Made by a program: the position numbers and the translations under genes. Positions 1 to 6,600 of a DNA stretch of 7,594 nucleotides are shown piece after piece (position 1 is the first letter of the stretch; every line of letters begins with the position of its first letter). The notes beneath the pieces were generated by a model. It was not told the DNA's origin and did no database searches. It saw only the letters and a list, made by a program, of their open reading frames with translations. The stretch lies in NCBI GenBank assembly GCA_024763135.1, contig JANTGD010000168.1, positions 1 through 7,594 on the forward strand, read 5' to 3'. This stretch comes from Thiotrichales bacterium. GTDB lineage: Bacteria; Pseudomonadota; Gammaproteobacteria; UWMA-0217.

Positions 1-107
1 GCTCGACATGGAACAACCATGGCTTCGCAACAATGCCTTGTTCTGAACGCGTGGGTTTGCGCTGATATAGACAGTTTGAACTTGTCGGTGTACTAGGTTC
101 ATAGGTC

Positions 108-268
108 AGGAAGCTCTGATTCATTCTGGCGCGAGCAGATTGTGGTGAACAATCGTCCCGTCCAAGGCGCGGATCGCAGTTAATAGTGGGCGATTGCGAA
201 GATCCGCAACGCAGAAGTAGGCGATGTTACGCCGCAAGAAGCCGTGTTACGAATTGTCAGAGCTTCCT
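108..268. repeat. Structured element bounded by 12-bp perfect inverted repeats
   Basis: AGGAAGCTCTGA (108-119) is the exact reverse complement of TCAGAGCTTCCT (257-268). Between them lie three smaller hairpins: GATTG/CAATC (138-142 with 150-154), GCGGATC/GATCCGC (169-175 with 201-207, continued inward by GCA/TGC after a 3-nt bulge) and GGCG/CGCC (220-223 with 230-233). The result resembles either a small non-autonomous mobile element with terminal inverted repeats or an RNA with a long closing stem and three arms. No target-site duplication is obvious at the ends and no known RNA family is recognised. The repeats are seen directly; the nature of the element is inference. Confidence 0.45.
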
Positions 269-374
269 TAATACTCAGCTCACCCGTGAAATACGCCAGC
301 TCTGAATTAAAGAATGTTCATTGACATTTAAACGCACAGTTCCGGCTTGATCTGACGTATTTAAGACACAGTCA

Positions 375-415
375 GGGCAGTGACTACACAGTCGGTCATT
401 CACTGAGTCACTCCC
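375..415 (-). terminator. Hairpin 45 nt past fimT, possible weak terminator
   Basis: GGGcAGTGACT (375-385) pairs with AGTCACTCCC (406-415): ten base pairs with one bulged C. It lies about 45 nt beyond the fimT stop in the direction of fimT transcription. There is no T-rich run after it on the minus strand, so it is not a canonical intrinsic terminator. It could instead protect the 3' end or be part of the repeat-rich left flank. CAGTGA (378-383) can also pair with TCACTG (400-405), which competes with the outer stem, and ACACAGTC occurs twice exactly 20 bp apart (366 and 386). Confidence 0.3.
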
Positions 416-459
416 TTCATTGGTCATCATCCTGCACGCGGACATCATCCACCTTCTGT

Positions 460-1014
460 CTACGTACAGGAACGTAGGTCGCGGCGTTGCTTGGAGATGC
501 GTGGGCGTCCCGTCGAGGAAATGACGATAGCGCGGGCGTGTTGGGGGTCGTTTTGGCCGCTTTGGTCGCAAAGCATGAAACGTCCTGCTTGGATTGCGCC
601 CGAAATGCGTTGCGATTGACCGGTGCCTACATAAGAGAGATAGTGGCGCAGCGGGCGGTTACCATGCAGGGTGAGTCGCCCTGGCAGGTGATTTTGCTCG
701 GCCAGCACCTGCTCTCCGCCGTCTAGTGTGCCATTATCATTGGCATCGACAAATACCGTCCAACCGTCCTGCCAGGTGGCACCCTTGTTGCGCAGAGTCA
801 CACGGGTATTGCGTTTGACCGCCTCAGAGCGCGCCAGGATAATGTTTGACATCAGGGTATTGGATTGTGTCGTCAAGAGGTTGTGAGTAGTCCAGTTTTG
901 CATGGAGCCCATGCCCAGGTGCATCAATACCGAGCCGATGGCAAGAGTGGTCAGCAGTTCGACGAGTGTCAGGCCCTGCTGGCCGTGGCGTGCGCTGAGT
1001 TTTCCGTGCGTCAT
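460..1014 (-). CDS. fimT: Minor type IV pilin FimT (GspH/FimT family), probable DNA-uptake pilin
   Basis: This is a 184-residue minor pilin divergent from the pilus operon. It has a 14-residue basic leader ending QQG, then mature LTLVELLTT with Glu at +5 and a hydrophobic helix, so PilD should cleave and methylate it in the inner membrane. The GspH/FimT body follows (ARSEAVKRN, then a W..GW segment). A loop D90-A-N-D-N-G-T-L-D98 resembles a calcium site, and two late cysteines could form a disulphide. Near the C-terminus lies GRPR (169-172) in a basic tail; a GRxR motif there is the DNA-contacting element of FimT in Legionella, where FimT is needed for DNA uptake. I chose ATG 1014 because GGTGA lies 8 nt upstream; ATG 1029 would add five residues. 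The family is secure; the DNA-uptake role is inferred from the motif. Confidence 0.88.
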   Translation of the reverse strand: MTHGKLSARHGQQGLTLVELLTTLAIGSVLMHLGMGSMQNWTTHNLLTTQSNTLMSNIILARSEAVKRNTRVTLRNKGATWQDGWTVFVDANDNGTLDGGEQVLAEQNHLPGRLTLHGNRPLRHYLSYVGTGQSQRISGAIQAGRFMLCDQSGQNDPQHARAIVISSTGRPRISKQRRDLRSCT

Positions 1015-1022
1015 TCGCAAAA

Positions 1023-1027
1023 TCACC
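1023..1027 (-). promoter_or_regulatory. Shine-Dalgarno deciding the fimT start
   Basis: GGTGA on the minus strand, 8 nt before ATG 1014, matches the anti-Shine-Dalgarno sequence. The alternative ATG at 1029 has only a close-by GGA, so the downstream start is favoured. Confidence 0.5.
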
Positions 1028-1112
1028 ATTCATCCGCTGAAAACCCCACCATAATGAGATCGCATACCTAAGAAAACTCCGGTTTCGGTTAAAATGAGTT
1101 TTGCTTCACAGT

Positions 1113-1140
1113 TGAAATGACGAACGGCAGACCTTACAGA
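1113..1140 (+). promoter_or_regulatory. Candidate sigma-70 promoter for the pilus operon
   Basis: TTGAAA (1113-1118) is a good -35 element. TACAGA (1135-1140), after a 16-bp spacer, is a weak -10. An 11-bp palindrome ACAGAATCTGT (1136-1146) overlaps the -10. The AlgR box would fall in the spacer, which is awkward for a classical activator, so the real -10 may lie further downstream (TTTAGA at 1146-1151). No sigma-54 GG-N10-GC element was found in this intergenic region. Confidence 0.25.
1119..1127 (-). promoter_or_regulatory. Exact AlgR-type binding box
   Basis: GACGAACGG on the plus strand is the reverse complement of CCGTTCGTC, the AlgR consensus of Pseudomonas aeruginosa, with 9 of 9 matches. 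There AlgR, a LytTR-domain response regulator, directly activates the fimU-pilVWXY1Y2E operon, which is the homologous target. Here the box lies about 75 bp before the first operon gene and between the two divergent transcripts. A partial second copy, TTCGTC (1160-1165), lies in opposite orientation with centres 41 bp apart, close to four helical turns. The match is seen; AlgR control in this host is inferred. Confidence 0.55.
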
Positions 1141-1165
1141 ATCTGTTTAGATCGCGAAATTCGTC

Positions 1166-1181
1166 GGGAGGGAGCACGATT
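1166..1181 (+). promoter_or_regulatory. Strong Shine-Dalgarno placed for an ATT start
   Basis: GGGAGGGAG (1166-1174) is the only strong ribosome-binding sequence before the first operon gene. Its GGAGG core is 28 nt from TTG 1200, too far for initiation there, but exactly 7 nt from ATT 1179, which is in frame. No ATG or GTG occurs in this frame between the preceding stop (1113-1115) and TTG 1200. Confidence 0.4.
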
Positions 1182-1199
1182 AATTATAGAAAATTACAT

Positions 1200-1718
1200 T
1201 TGAAAACAGAGAGATGGCAGTACGCCAAGGGGTTCACGCTGAGCGAATTGCTGATCACCCTGGCGATAGTCGCCGTATTAGCCGCCCTGGCGGTGCCAGG
1301 ATTGCAGCAGATGTTACGCAATAATCGCTTGACTGCCGAAACCAATAAGCTTGTGTCCAGCTTGTATCTGGCACGCTCTGAGGCAGTTAAACGCAATCTC
1401 GAAGTGGCCCTGTGTGGATCGGGCGATGGAGAGAAATGCACCGGTGAATGGAATAAGGGTTGGATTGTGATTGCAGATCCCGCGGATACAGAAGAAATTT
1501 TGCAGGATGTGAGAGCCCCCAAAGAGCTGGATATTCACAGTCCGGTCAACGCCATCAGCTTTTATGGCGACGGGGTGTCTGATGTGCAGAATGATGCATC
1601 CAGTATCGTGTTGGTCAATGCCAGTTTCCGCCGCGTTGTGAAAGTGACGCAGGGGGGATCGGTCAAAAGCTGTCGCCCGGCTGCAGGGGCGTCCGATACT
1701 TGCGCGCAAACCCCGTGA
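1200..1718 (+). CDS. fimU: Minor type IV pilin FimU/FimT-like (GspH family), first gene of the operon
   Basis: This 172-residue minor pilin is the presumed FimU, which joins the pilus-tip priming complex to the shaft. Leader MKTERWQYAKG is cut before FTLSELLITLAIV, which has Phe at +1 and Glu at +5. The GspH/FimT hallmarks follow: RNNRL..ETNKL, ARSEAVKRN, then W..GWIV. There are four cysteines, two of them close to the C-terminus. It shares ARSEAVKRN with the divergent FimT but lacks that protein's GRxR motif (it has GGSVKSC instead). The start is unusual: TTG 1200 has no Shine-Dalgarno at normal distance, whereas ATT 1179 has a strong one and would give an 18-residue leader. The stop overlaps pilV. 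The family is certain; the choice between the names fimU and fimT rests on operon position. Confidence 0.9.
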   Translation: MKTERWQYAKGFTLSELLITLAIVAVLAALAVPGLQQMLRNNRLTAETNKLVSSLYLARSEAVKRNLEVALCGSGDGEKCTGEWNKGWIVIADPADTEEILQDVRAPKELDIHSPVNAISFYGDGVSDVQNDASSIVLVNASFRRVVKVTQGGSVKSCRPAAGASDTCAQTP

Positions 1719-2281
1719 ATCGGAGAGATCTGCGGCAGCGCGCCTCAAGCCACCAGCCTAGTGCAACCGGCTTTACCTTGATCGAGGTGTTGGTCACAGT
1801 GCTACTGCTATCGATTGGGCTGCTGGGACTTGCCAAGCTGCAGTTCTGGGGCGTCAAGCATACCGGCAGTGCGTACTTTCGGACCCAAGCGACGTTGTTG
1901 GCCAATGAACTGATCGAGCGGGTGCGGGCCAATCCGCGTGGGCTGGCGGCGGGCAGCTATCAGCTCACCAGCAGAGACTGTGAACATGCCAGTATAAATT
2001 GTAATGCCGGTTTTACTGTCGATTGTACGACCGAACAATGCGCCCCCGAGGTCTTGGCACAGTTCGATCTGCGTGAGCTGGCCTGCGGGGCAAAGGTCGG
2101 GGATGGGCTGGGCGCTGATGATCTGTTGCCCGCGGGTAAGATTTGGATCGGGCAGCAAACCTGCGAGGAAGAGCCGGCCCAGACCTGCCAGCGGGTCGAA
2201 GTGTGTTGGAGCGAAACGGATTCCGGCTGGGTGGCGAATCGTATCGGATTCAAACATATCATCATAGAGTTCAATCCATGA
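1715..2281 (+). CDS. pilV: Minor type IV pilin PilV
   Basis: PilV is a tip-complex minor pilin that acts with PilW and PilX to start pilus assembly. The chosen GTG start overlaps the fimU stop (GTGA), giving a 188-residue protein with a 19-residue leader ending SATG, cut before FTLIEVLVTVLLLSIGLLGLA (Glu at +5). The body has the family pattern of ARSEA-free, PilV-type early sequence: KLQ, then TQATLLANELIERVRANP. The C-terminal half carries eight cysteines, an even number that suits several disulphides in the periplasm or on the surface. TTG 1700, five codons earlier and with AGGGG 10 nt upstream, is an equally possible start. The pilV stop overlaps the pilW start (ATGA). Confidence 0.92.
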   Translation: MNRRDLRQRASSHQPSATGFTLIEVLVTVLLLSIGLLGLAKLQFWGVKHTGSAYFRTQATLLANELIERVRANPRGLAAGSYQLTSRDCEHASINCNAGFTVDCTTEQCAPEVLAQFDLRELACGAKVGDGLGADDLLPAGKIWIGQQTCEEEPAQTCQRVEVCWSETDSGWVANRIGFKHIIIEFNP

Positions 2282-3063
2282 GCAAGCGAGCAGGTCATTG
2301 GCAACGGGGCTTGAGCCTGGTGGAATTAATGGTCGCGATGGTGATCGGCCTGCTGATCATCGCTGCGGTGAGCTCGGTGTACCTTTCCGCCAAGCGTTCC
2401 TATCAGGCCCGCGACGGCCTGTCCCTGTTACAGGAAAATGGGCGTATTGCACTCAAACGATTGCGCTCAGGGATTTCGAAAGCGGGTTATCCTGGATATG
2501 AGAATATGCGCCCACTCTTGGCGGATACCCGTCATCTCGATCAGTTCGCGGGGTTGCAGGGCTCGAATCTTGAGGCTTGTGCGAACAATACAGGCAATGG
2601 TACCGATCGAATAACGATTCAGTTCATGCCGCGGGGTGAGGTGTACACACCCGAGGATTGTTTGGGTAATGAATCGAAGTCTACGGCCCGGGTTGTGAAC
2701 AGTTACTATATTGAGAATGACACTCTAAAATGTAGAGGAAGTGGGAATAAGGCGGGCCAACCCATTGCGGAGAATATTCTCGATTTGCAGGTACTGTATG
2801 GTATTGATAGTGATGATGATGGCGTCACTGATCAGTACAAAGGTTTGCCACAGGGCGCCGCTGACTGGAATCACGTGGTTGCAGTGCGCATTGGTCTGCT
2901 CGTGTCCAGCGGCGTCGATGTGTTTGATCGCGAGAGACCAGAGCAACATTTGCGGATATTGGACCAGGAGGTCACCGTGCCCGCGTCGCGTATGAGTTAT
3001 CGCGTGTTTACAGAAACCATCCCACTCCGTAATAAGCTGCCGATTTGTAATGATTGTGGTTAA
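2278..3063 (+). CDS. pilW: Minor type IV pilin PilW
   Basis: PilW is a minor pilin of the PilV-PilW-PilX priming complex at the pilus tip. The ATG overlaps the pilV stop by four bases and gives 261 residues. The 11-residue leader MSKRAGHWQRG is cut before LSLVELMVAMVIGLLIIAAV (Glu at +5), and the next segment, YLSAKRSY..R.GLSLLQENGRIAL, is typical of PilW. A canonical calcium-loop pattern D177-S-D-D-D-G-V-T-D185 precedes a segment (W..VVAVRIGLLVSS) that the family also shares. The protein ends PICNDCG, a C-terminal CxxC encoded inside the 14-base overlap with pilX. Five cysteines in all means one may be unpaired. A longer frame open from 2143 is out-of-frame readthrough of pilV and is not used. 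Confidence 0.93.
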   Translation: MSKRAGHWQRGLSLVELMVAMVIGLLIIAAVSSVYLSAKRSYQARDGLSLLQENGRIALKRLRSGISKAGYPGYENMRPLLADTRHLDQFAGLQGSNLEACANNTGNGTDRITIQFMPRGEVYTPEDCLGNESKSTARVVNSYYIENDTLKCRGSGNKAGQPIAENILDLQVLYGIDSDDDGVTDQYKGLPQGAADWNHVVAVRIGLLVSSGVDVFDRERPEQHLRILDQEVTVPASRMSYRVFTETIPLRNKLPICNDCG

Positions 3064-3613
3064 AACACCCCCCCGCTTACCCGAGTCTCAGCGCGGCATC
3101 GTGCTCATTGTGGGCCTGCTGTTGTTACTGGCCATGACCCTGATCGGTGTCACTGCGATGAAGACGACGACACTCGATGAGCGCATTGCAGCCAATACGC
3201 AGTTCAAGGCGGAAGCCTTTCAGGCCTCGGAATCCATACTGACCGAGGTGCTGGACTATAATGAGGTATCGACCTGTGCATTCAATGCCGGGGATTGCGG
3301 CTGTCGGCCCGAGGATCTCAAGGATCTCGATTCGTCTAAGCTTGCGCTGTGTCAGCAAAAACACTGGCTGATGCGCTGTGAGGCAGACGCAGAGAAAGAT
3401 CCCGCCTGCCCGCCGTGGACCAAACGTGTACCCGCCAGCGCGGGCATGAAGTTTGAGGGTGAGATGCCAGTGTATGGCAACAGCATTGGTTCCGGGGGGT
3501 TGATCGTCGGTAAGGTCGTTGAGATTCAGGGTAGGGTCGACTGGAAAGACACCAACGCCAAAGCTAAGCACAATCTGGCGGTTGGCGTTATTGGGCTAAA
3601 AAACAATCAGTAA
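3050..3613 (+). CDS. pilX: Minor type IV pilin PilX (GspK-like tip pilin)
   Basis: PilX is a 187-residue minor pilin with the PilX N-terminal domain. Leader MIVVKTPPRLPESQRG is followed by IVLIVGLLLLLAMTLIGVTAM and KTTTLDERIAANTQFKAEAFQASES, a close family match. Position +5 of the mature protein is Val, not the Glu that the other pilins here have. That is expected for the GspK-like subunit at the extreme tip, which needs no Glu to contact a subunit above it. Six cysteines lie in the body, probably as three disulphides. The gene starts 14 bases inside pilW and has no strong Shine-Dalgarno, so it relies on translational coupling. A run of seven C's (3068-3074) lies in the leader-coding part. 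Confidence 0.92.
   Translation: MIVVKTPPRLPESQRGIVLIVGLLLLLAMTLIGVTAMKTTTLDERIAANTQFKAEAFQASESILTEVLDYNEVSTCAFNAGDCGCRPEDLKDLDSSKLALCQQKHWLMRCEADAEKDPACPPWTKRVPASAGMKFEGEMPVYGNSIGSGGLIVGKVVEIQGRVDWKDTNAKAKHNLAVGVIGLKNNQ
3068..3074 (+). repeat. Seven-C homopolymer in the pilX leader
   Basis: CCCCCCC spans codons 7-9 of pilX, before the prepilin cleavage site. Gain or loss of a base would shift pilX out of frame; the run also begins only 5 bases after the pilW stop. It is short for a contingency locus. Confidence 0.3.
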
Positions 3614-3634
3614 GTGATGCGTCAGTCGTGGCGC

Positions 3635-3639
3635 AGGAG
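3635..3639 (+). promoter_or_regulatory. Shine-Dalgarno deciding the pilY1 start
   Basis: AGGAG lies 10 nt before ATG 3650. The upstream in-frame starts GTG 3614 and ATG 3617, immediately after the pilX stop, have no such sequence, and they would put twelve or eleven extra residues before the signal peptide. Confidence 0.5.
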
Positions 3640-3649
3640 TAGTGAAGGC

Positions 3650-6600
3650 ATGAAGCTGCAAGACATCCTTCAACAGGCAGGCAAGGGAATGCTGTTGCTG
3701 TTGAGCCTGGGGGCGGCCGCTGTGTGGGCGGATGATACCGAAATTTATTTGACGACCTCGGGCTCGGCTGGGCAACCGAATATTCTGTTCATGCTCGATA
3801 CCTCGGGGAGTATGAAGCTCGGACCGGATGGAAATGTATTGACTGGATCAGGCGAGGAGAATAACCCAAACTCCCGCTATCAGATTATGAAGCGCGTGCT
3901 GACCGATGTACTTGCTGTCGCGCCTGACAAGATCAACGTGGGGCTGATCAACTACGGGGGGCACAAGGTGGCCGCGCAGGCCAATGGCCCCAAATATCCC
4001 ATTACCGCCCTGAACGCGCAGACGCGCACCGAACTGGAGGAGACCGTGGGGCGCTTGCAGGTCGATGGGTACACCCCCATTGTGCAGTCACTTTACGAAT
4101 CGGCGCAGTATTTTACCGGGGGGAAGGTCGACTATGGAAACTCCAGTAATGTTCCCCAACAACCCAACCCCAAGACCTACGATGGCACGGTCACCTATGG
4201 TAGTAATTCTGAGACCGTCAAGATCGAATGCATGCTTGGTGTACCTCCGGCGGTAGGTAATTGGTGGCCCCAGTGTCAGCGTCCGAAGGAAGCCTATGAC
4301 AGCTGTCAGATCAAGGAAGGGCCTCAGTGTGGGAAGCGGTATTGCCCCCCTGACTATGTGGATCTCAGTAGTTGTTACCTAATGCCAGCGGTTAGGGGTG
4401 GTTGTACTAACAAAACCCGGTGTGCGCAGCTCGACGAGGCTGGTAATTGTCTGCGACAGGAAACTTATCAACACTGCTGGCCGGATATACCGGCGCGGGA
4501 AGTGTGTAAGACCAAAGCCGAGGTCTGTACCCTAGAAGAAGTTCTCGAAGGACAGATACAGCGCATCGATGCACAGTATATTTCCCCGATCAAACAAGAG
4601 TGTCAGGACAATTATCTGGTCATCCTTTCCGATGGTGAGCCCGATGACGGCATAGAACCGGGGAGCGATACCGAGGTCGTCAGCAAGCTGGGAATGGGTT
4701 ATGGCGTGACCGGCTGCAAAGACCTGGGCGATGGCACCTGTGGCCCTGAATTCACTGAATATCTTGCCACTAAGGATCAAAGCCCGCTCGAGGGTGATCA
4801 GGTGATCAAAACCTATGCGGTTGGTTTTGCGGTCGCGGGTGAAGGGCAGGATTATCTGCGCGAGCTGGCCAATCTGGGGGATACCGACAATGCGGATCAC
4901 GATGCCGGGTTCTTTACCGCAGCCAATGAAAAGCAACTCAAGGATATTTTTCAGCTGATCGTCGAAGAGATTGCGGTGGAAAATCATAGTCTTGCCATCC
5001 CGTCGATTTCCGTAGATCCGAAAACGGGGCTTACCAACGGCAACGAGGTGTATCTACCCTTGTTTCGGCCCAGTAATCTGCCGCGCTGGCTGGGAAATAT
5101 CAAAAAATATGGTCTCGCCCTGCAGGGCGGGCAACCACAGGTTGTGGATGCCAACGGAGATCCGATCAACGATGCCAATGGCAGACCCATCGCCAGCAGC
5201 CGCAGCTTATGGTTGCCTGCCGATGATCCCGCCGATGGTGGGGACATTACTGCGGGCGGCGCAGCCCGCCTGTTAGGCACCCAACGCAAGCTGTGGGTCA
5301 ATGATCTGGGAGATTCCCTCGTGCCATTGACCGAAGGTAATGTAAAACCTGAGTGGTTGGGCCTCACCGATACATCAACGGTGAGTAAAACGGCACTCAT
5401 GCGCTTTGTGCGTGGCTTGGATGAGACGCAGGATCAACCGTTGCAAGAAATGGGCGATATTCTGCATTCAAATCCCACCCTGGTCAGTTATGGTGAGAAA
5501 ACCGTGCTGTATGTGGGCACCAACGAAGGGTTTCTGCATGCTTTCGATACGAACACCGGGCAGGAGCTGTTTGCCTTTATGCCGCGTGAACTATTGAAAA
5601 ACGCAGCCACACGCTATGACAATAGCTTTGGTGAGCCCCACGTCTATGGCCTCGATGGCCCAATTTCCATCTGGCGTGATACGCAAGGAAATAAAGCCGA
5701 GAAGGTCTATTTATATGTGGGCATGCGCCGTGGGGGTAAGAATTATTATGCCCTGGACATTACCGATCCCAAGCAGCCCAAACTGGCCTGGGTAATTCGT
5801 GGTGGCGAGGGGCAGTTTGCTGCGCTGGGCCAGACCTGGTCCAAAGCGATTCCTGCAACGGTTGAACTCGGTAATGCGCAGAAAGACGTGCTGATTTTTG
5901 GGGGAGGCTATGATACCGCGCAGGATGCTGCGGATACCCGTGGTGATGATGCTGTGGGCAATGCGGTATTCATTGTCGATGCTAGAACCGGTGAGCGCCT
6001 GTGGTGGACGAGTCGCCAAAATGCAGATCTCGATCTGCCGGCGATGCGTAACAGCATTCCCGCCAATGTCCGCGTCATCGATATCGATACCAATGGCGTT
6101 GCCGACCGCCTCTATGTGGCGGATACCGGAGGCCGGATTTTTCGGCTCGATCTCGTGGATAAAACCAATACCTTCATGACCGGTGCAGATCAAAAAACCA
6201 GTGCAAGCGGCGTGTTGTTTGCCGATTTGGGGGGGGGCGGCGTGGCCAATCACCGGCGTTTCTACTACGAGCCCGATGCGGCGATAATTAGTCATGAGGG
6301 CCGTCATTTTGTTAGCCTGGCGATTGGTTCGGGCTTTCGCGCACATCCTCTAACCAAAGGCGATGCAGCGGCGCAAAACCGCTTGTATGTGCTCAAGGAT
6401 CCAGGATTGAGCTATGTATTGAATGAGGCCAATCACAGCTATTTTATCGAGTCGGATTTGGCAGATTTGACGGATCCCACGGACACCGGCAGTGAAGATA
6501 TTACCGTCGACGACAAGTCGCAAAACGGCTGGTATGTCAGCCTGGACCGGGCTGCGGGAGAAAAAGCGCTGGCCAGAGCGGTGACCCTGAAAAATACCGT

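Larger units (their letters stand above)
1..459. other. Left flank without a supported gene
   Basis: No open frame here looks like a conserved protein. All plus-strand frames are broken early. On the minus strand, short frames run off the window edge: one from ATG at 124 (begins MNQSFLTYEPS) and one from ATG at 102, neither with a Shine-Dalgarno. A minus frame from about 571 to 275 mostly overlaps fimT in another frame and looks like a shadow. What the stretch does hold is secondary structure: a 161-bp element bounded by inverted repeats (108-268) and a hairpin at 375-415, described separately. It may be an intergenic repeat or the remnant of a mobile element, but the sequence alone does not decide this. 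Confidence 0.5.

Noticed and set aside
1..124. Minus-strand partial genes starting at ATG 124 or ATG 102 and running off the left edge
   Set aside because: Both are about 35-41 codons, overlap each other in different frames, lack a Shine-Dalgarno and match nothing I recognise. They may be repeat-derived frames.
220..237. Resemblance of GATGTTACGC-GCA to the attI1 integron site
   Set aside because: Only about a dozen bases agree, with no integrase gene and no attC-like core sites nearby.
108..268. Retron msr-msd RNA, suggested by 12-bp end repeats and a length of about 160 bases
   Set aside because: No reverse transcriptase lies downstream on the plus strand, and the minus-strand frame running off the window edge does not look like the start of one. 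No branching-guanosine context was clear.
275..571. 98-residue minus-strand frame overlapping the end of fimT
   Set aside because: It overlaps the conserved fimT C-terminus in another frame, is Arg/Pro-rich at the start as shadows are, and has no family resemblance.
1087..1104. Sigma-54 promoter upstream of the operon
   Set aside because: The GG and GC elements are 14 bases apart instead of the required 10.
2143..2277. N-terminal extension of pilW back to an ATG at 2143
   Set aside because: It lies wholly inside pilV and would put 45 extra residues before a normal 11-residue prepilin leader; ATG 2278 in the ATGA overlap is clearly better.
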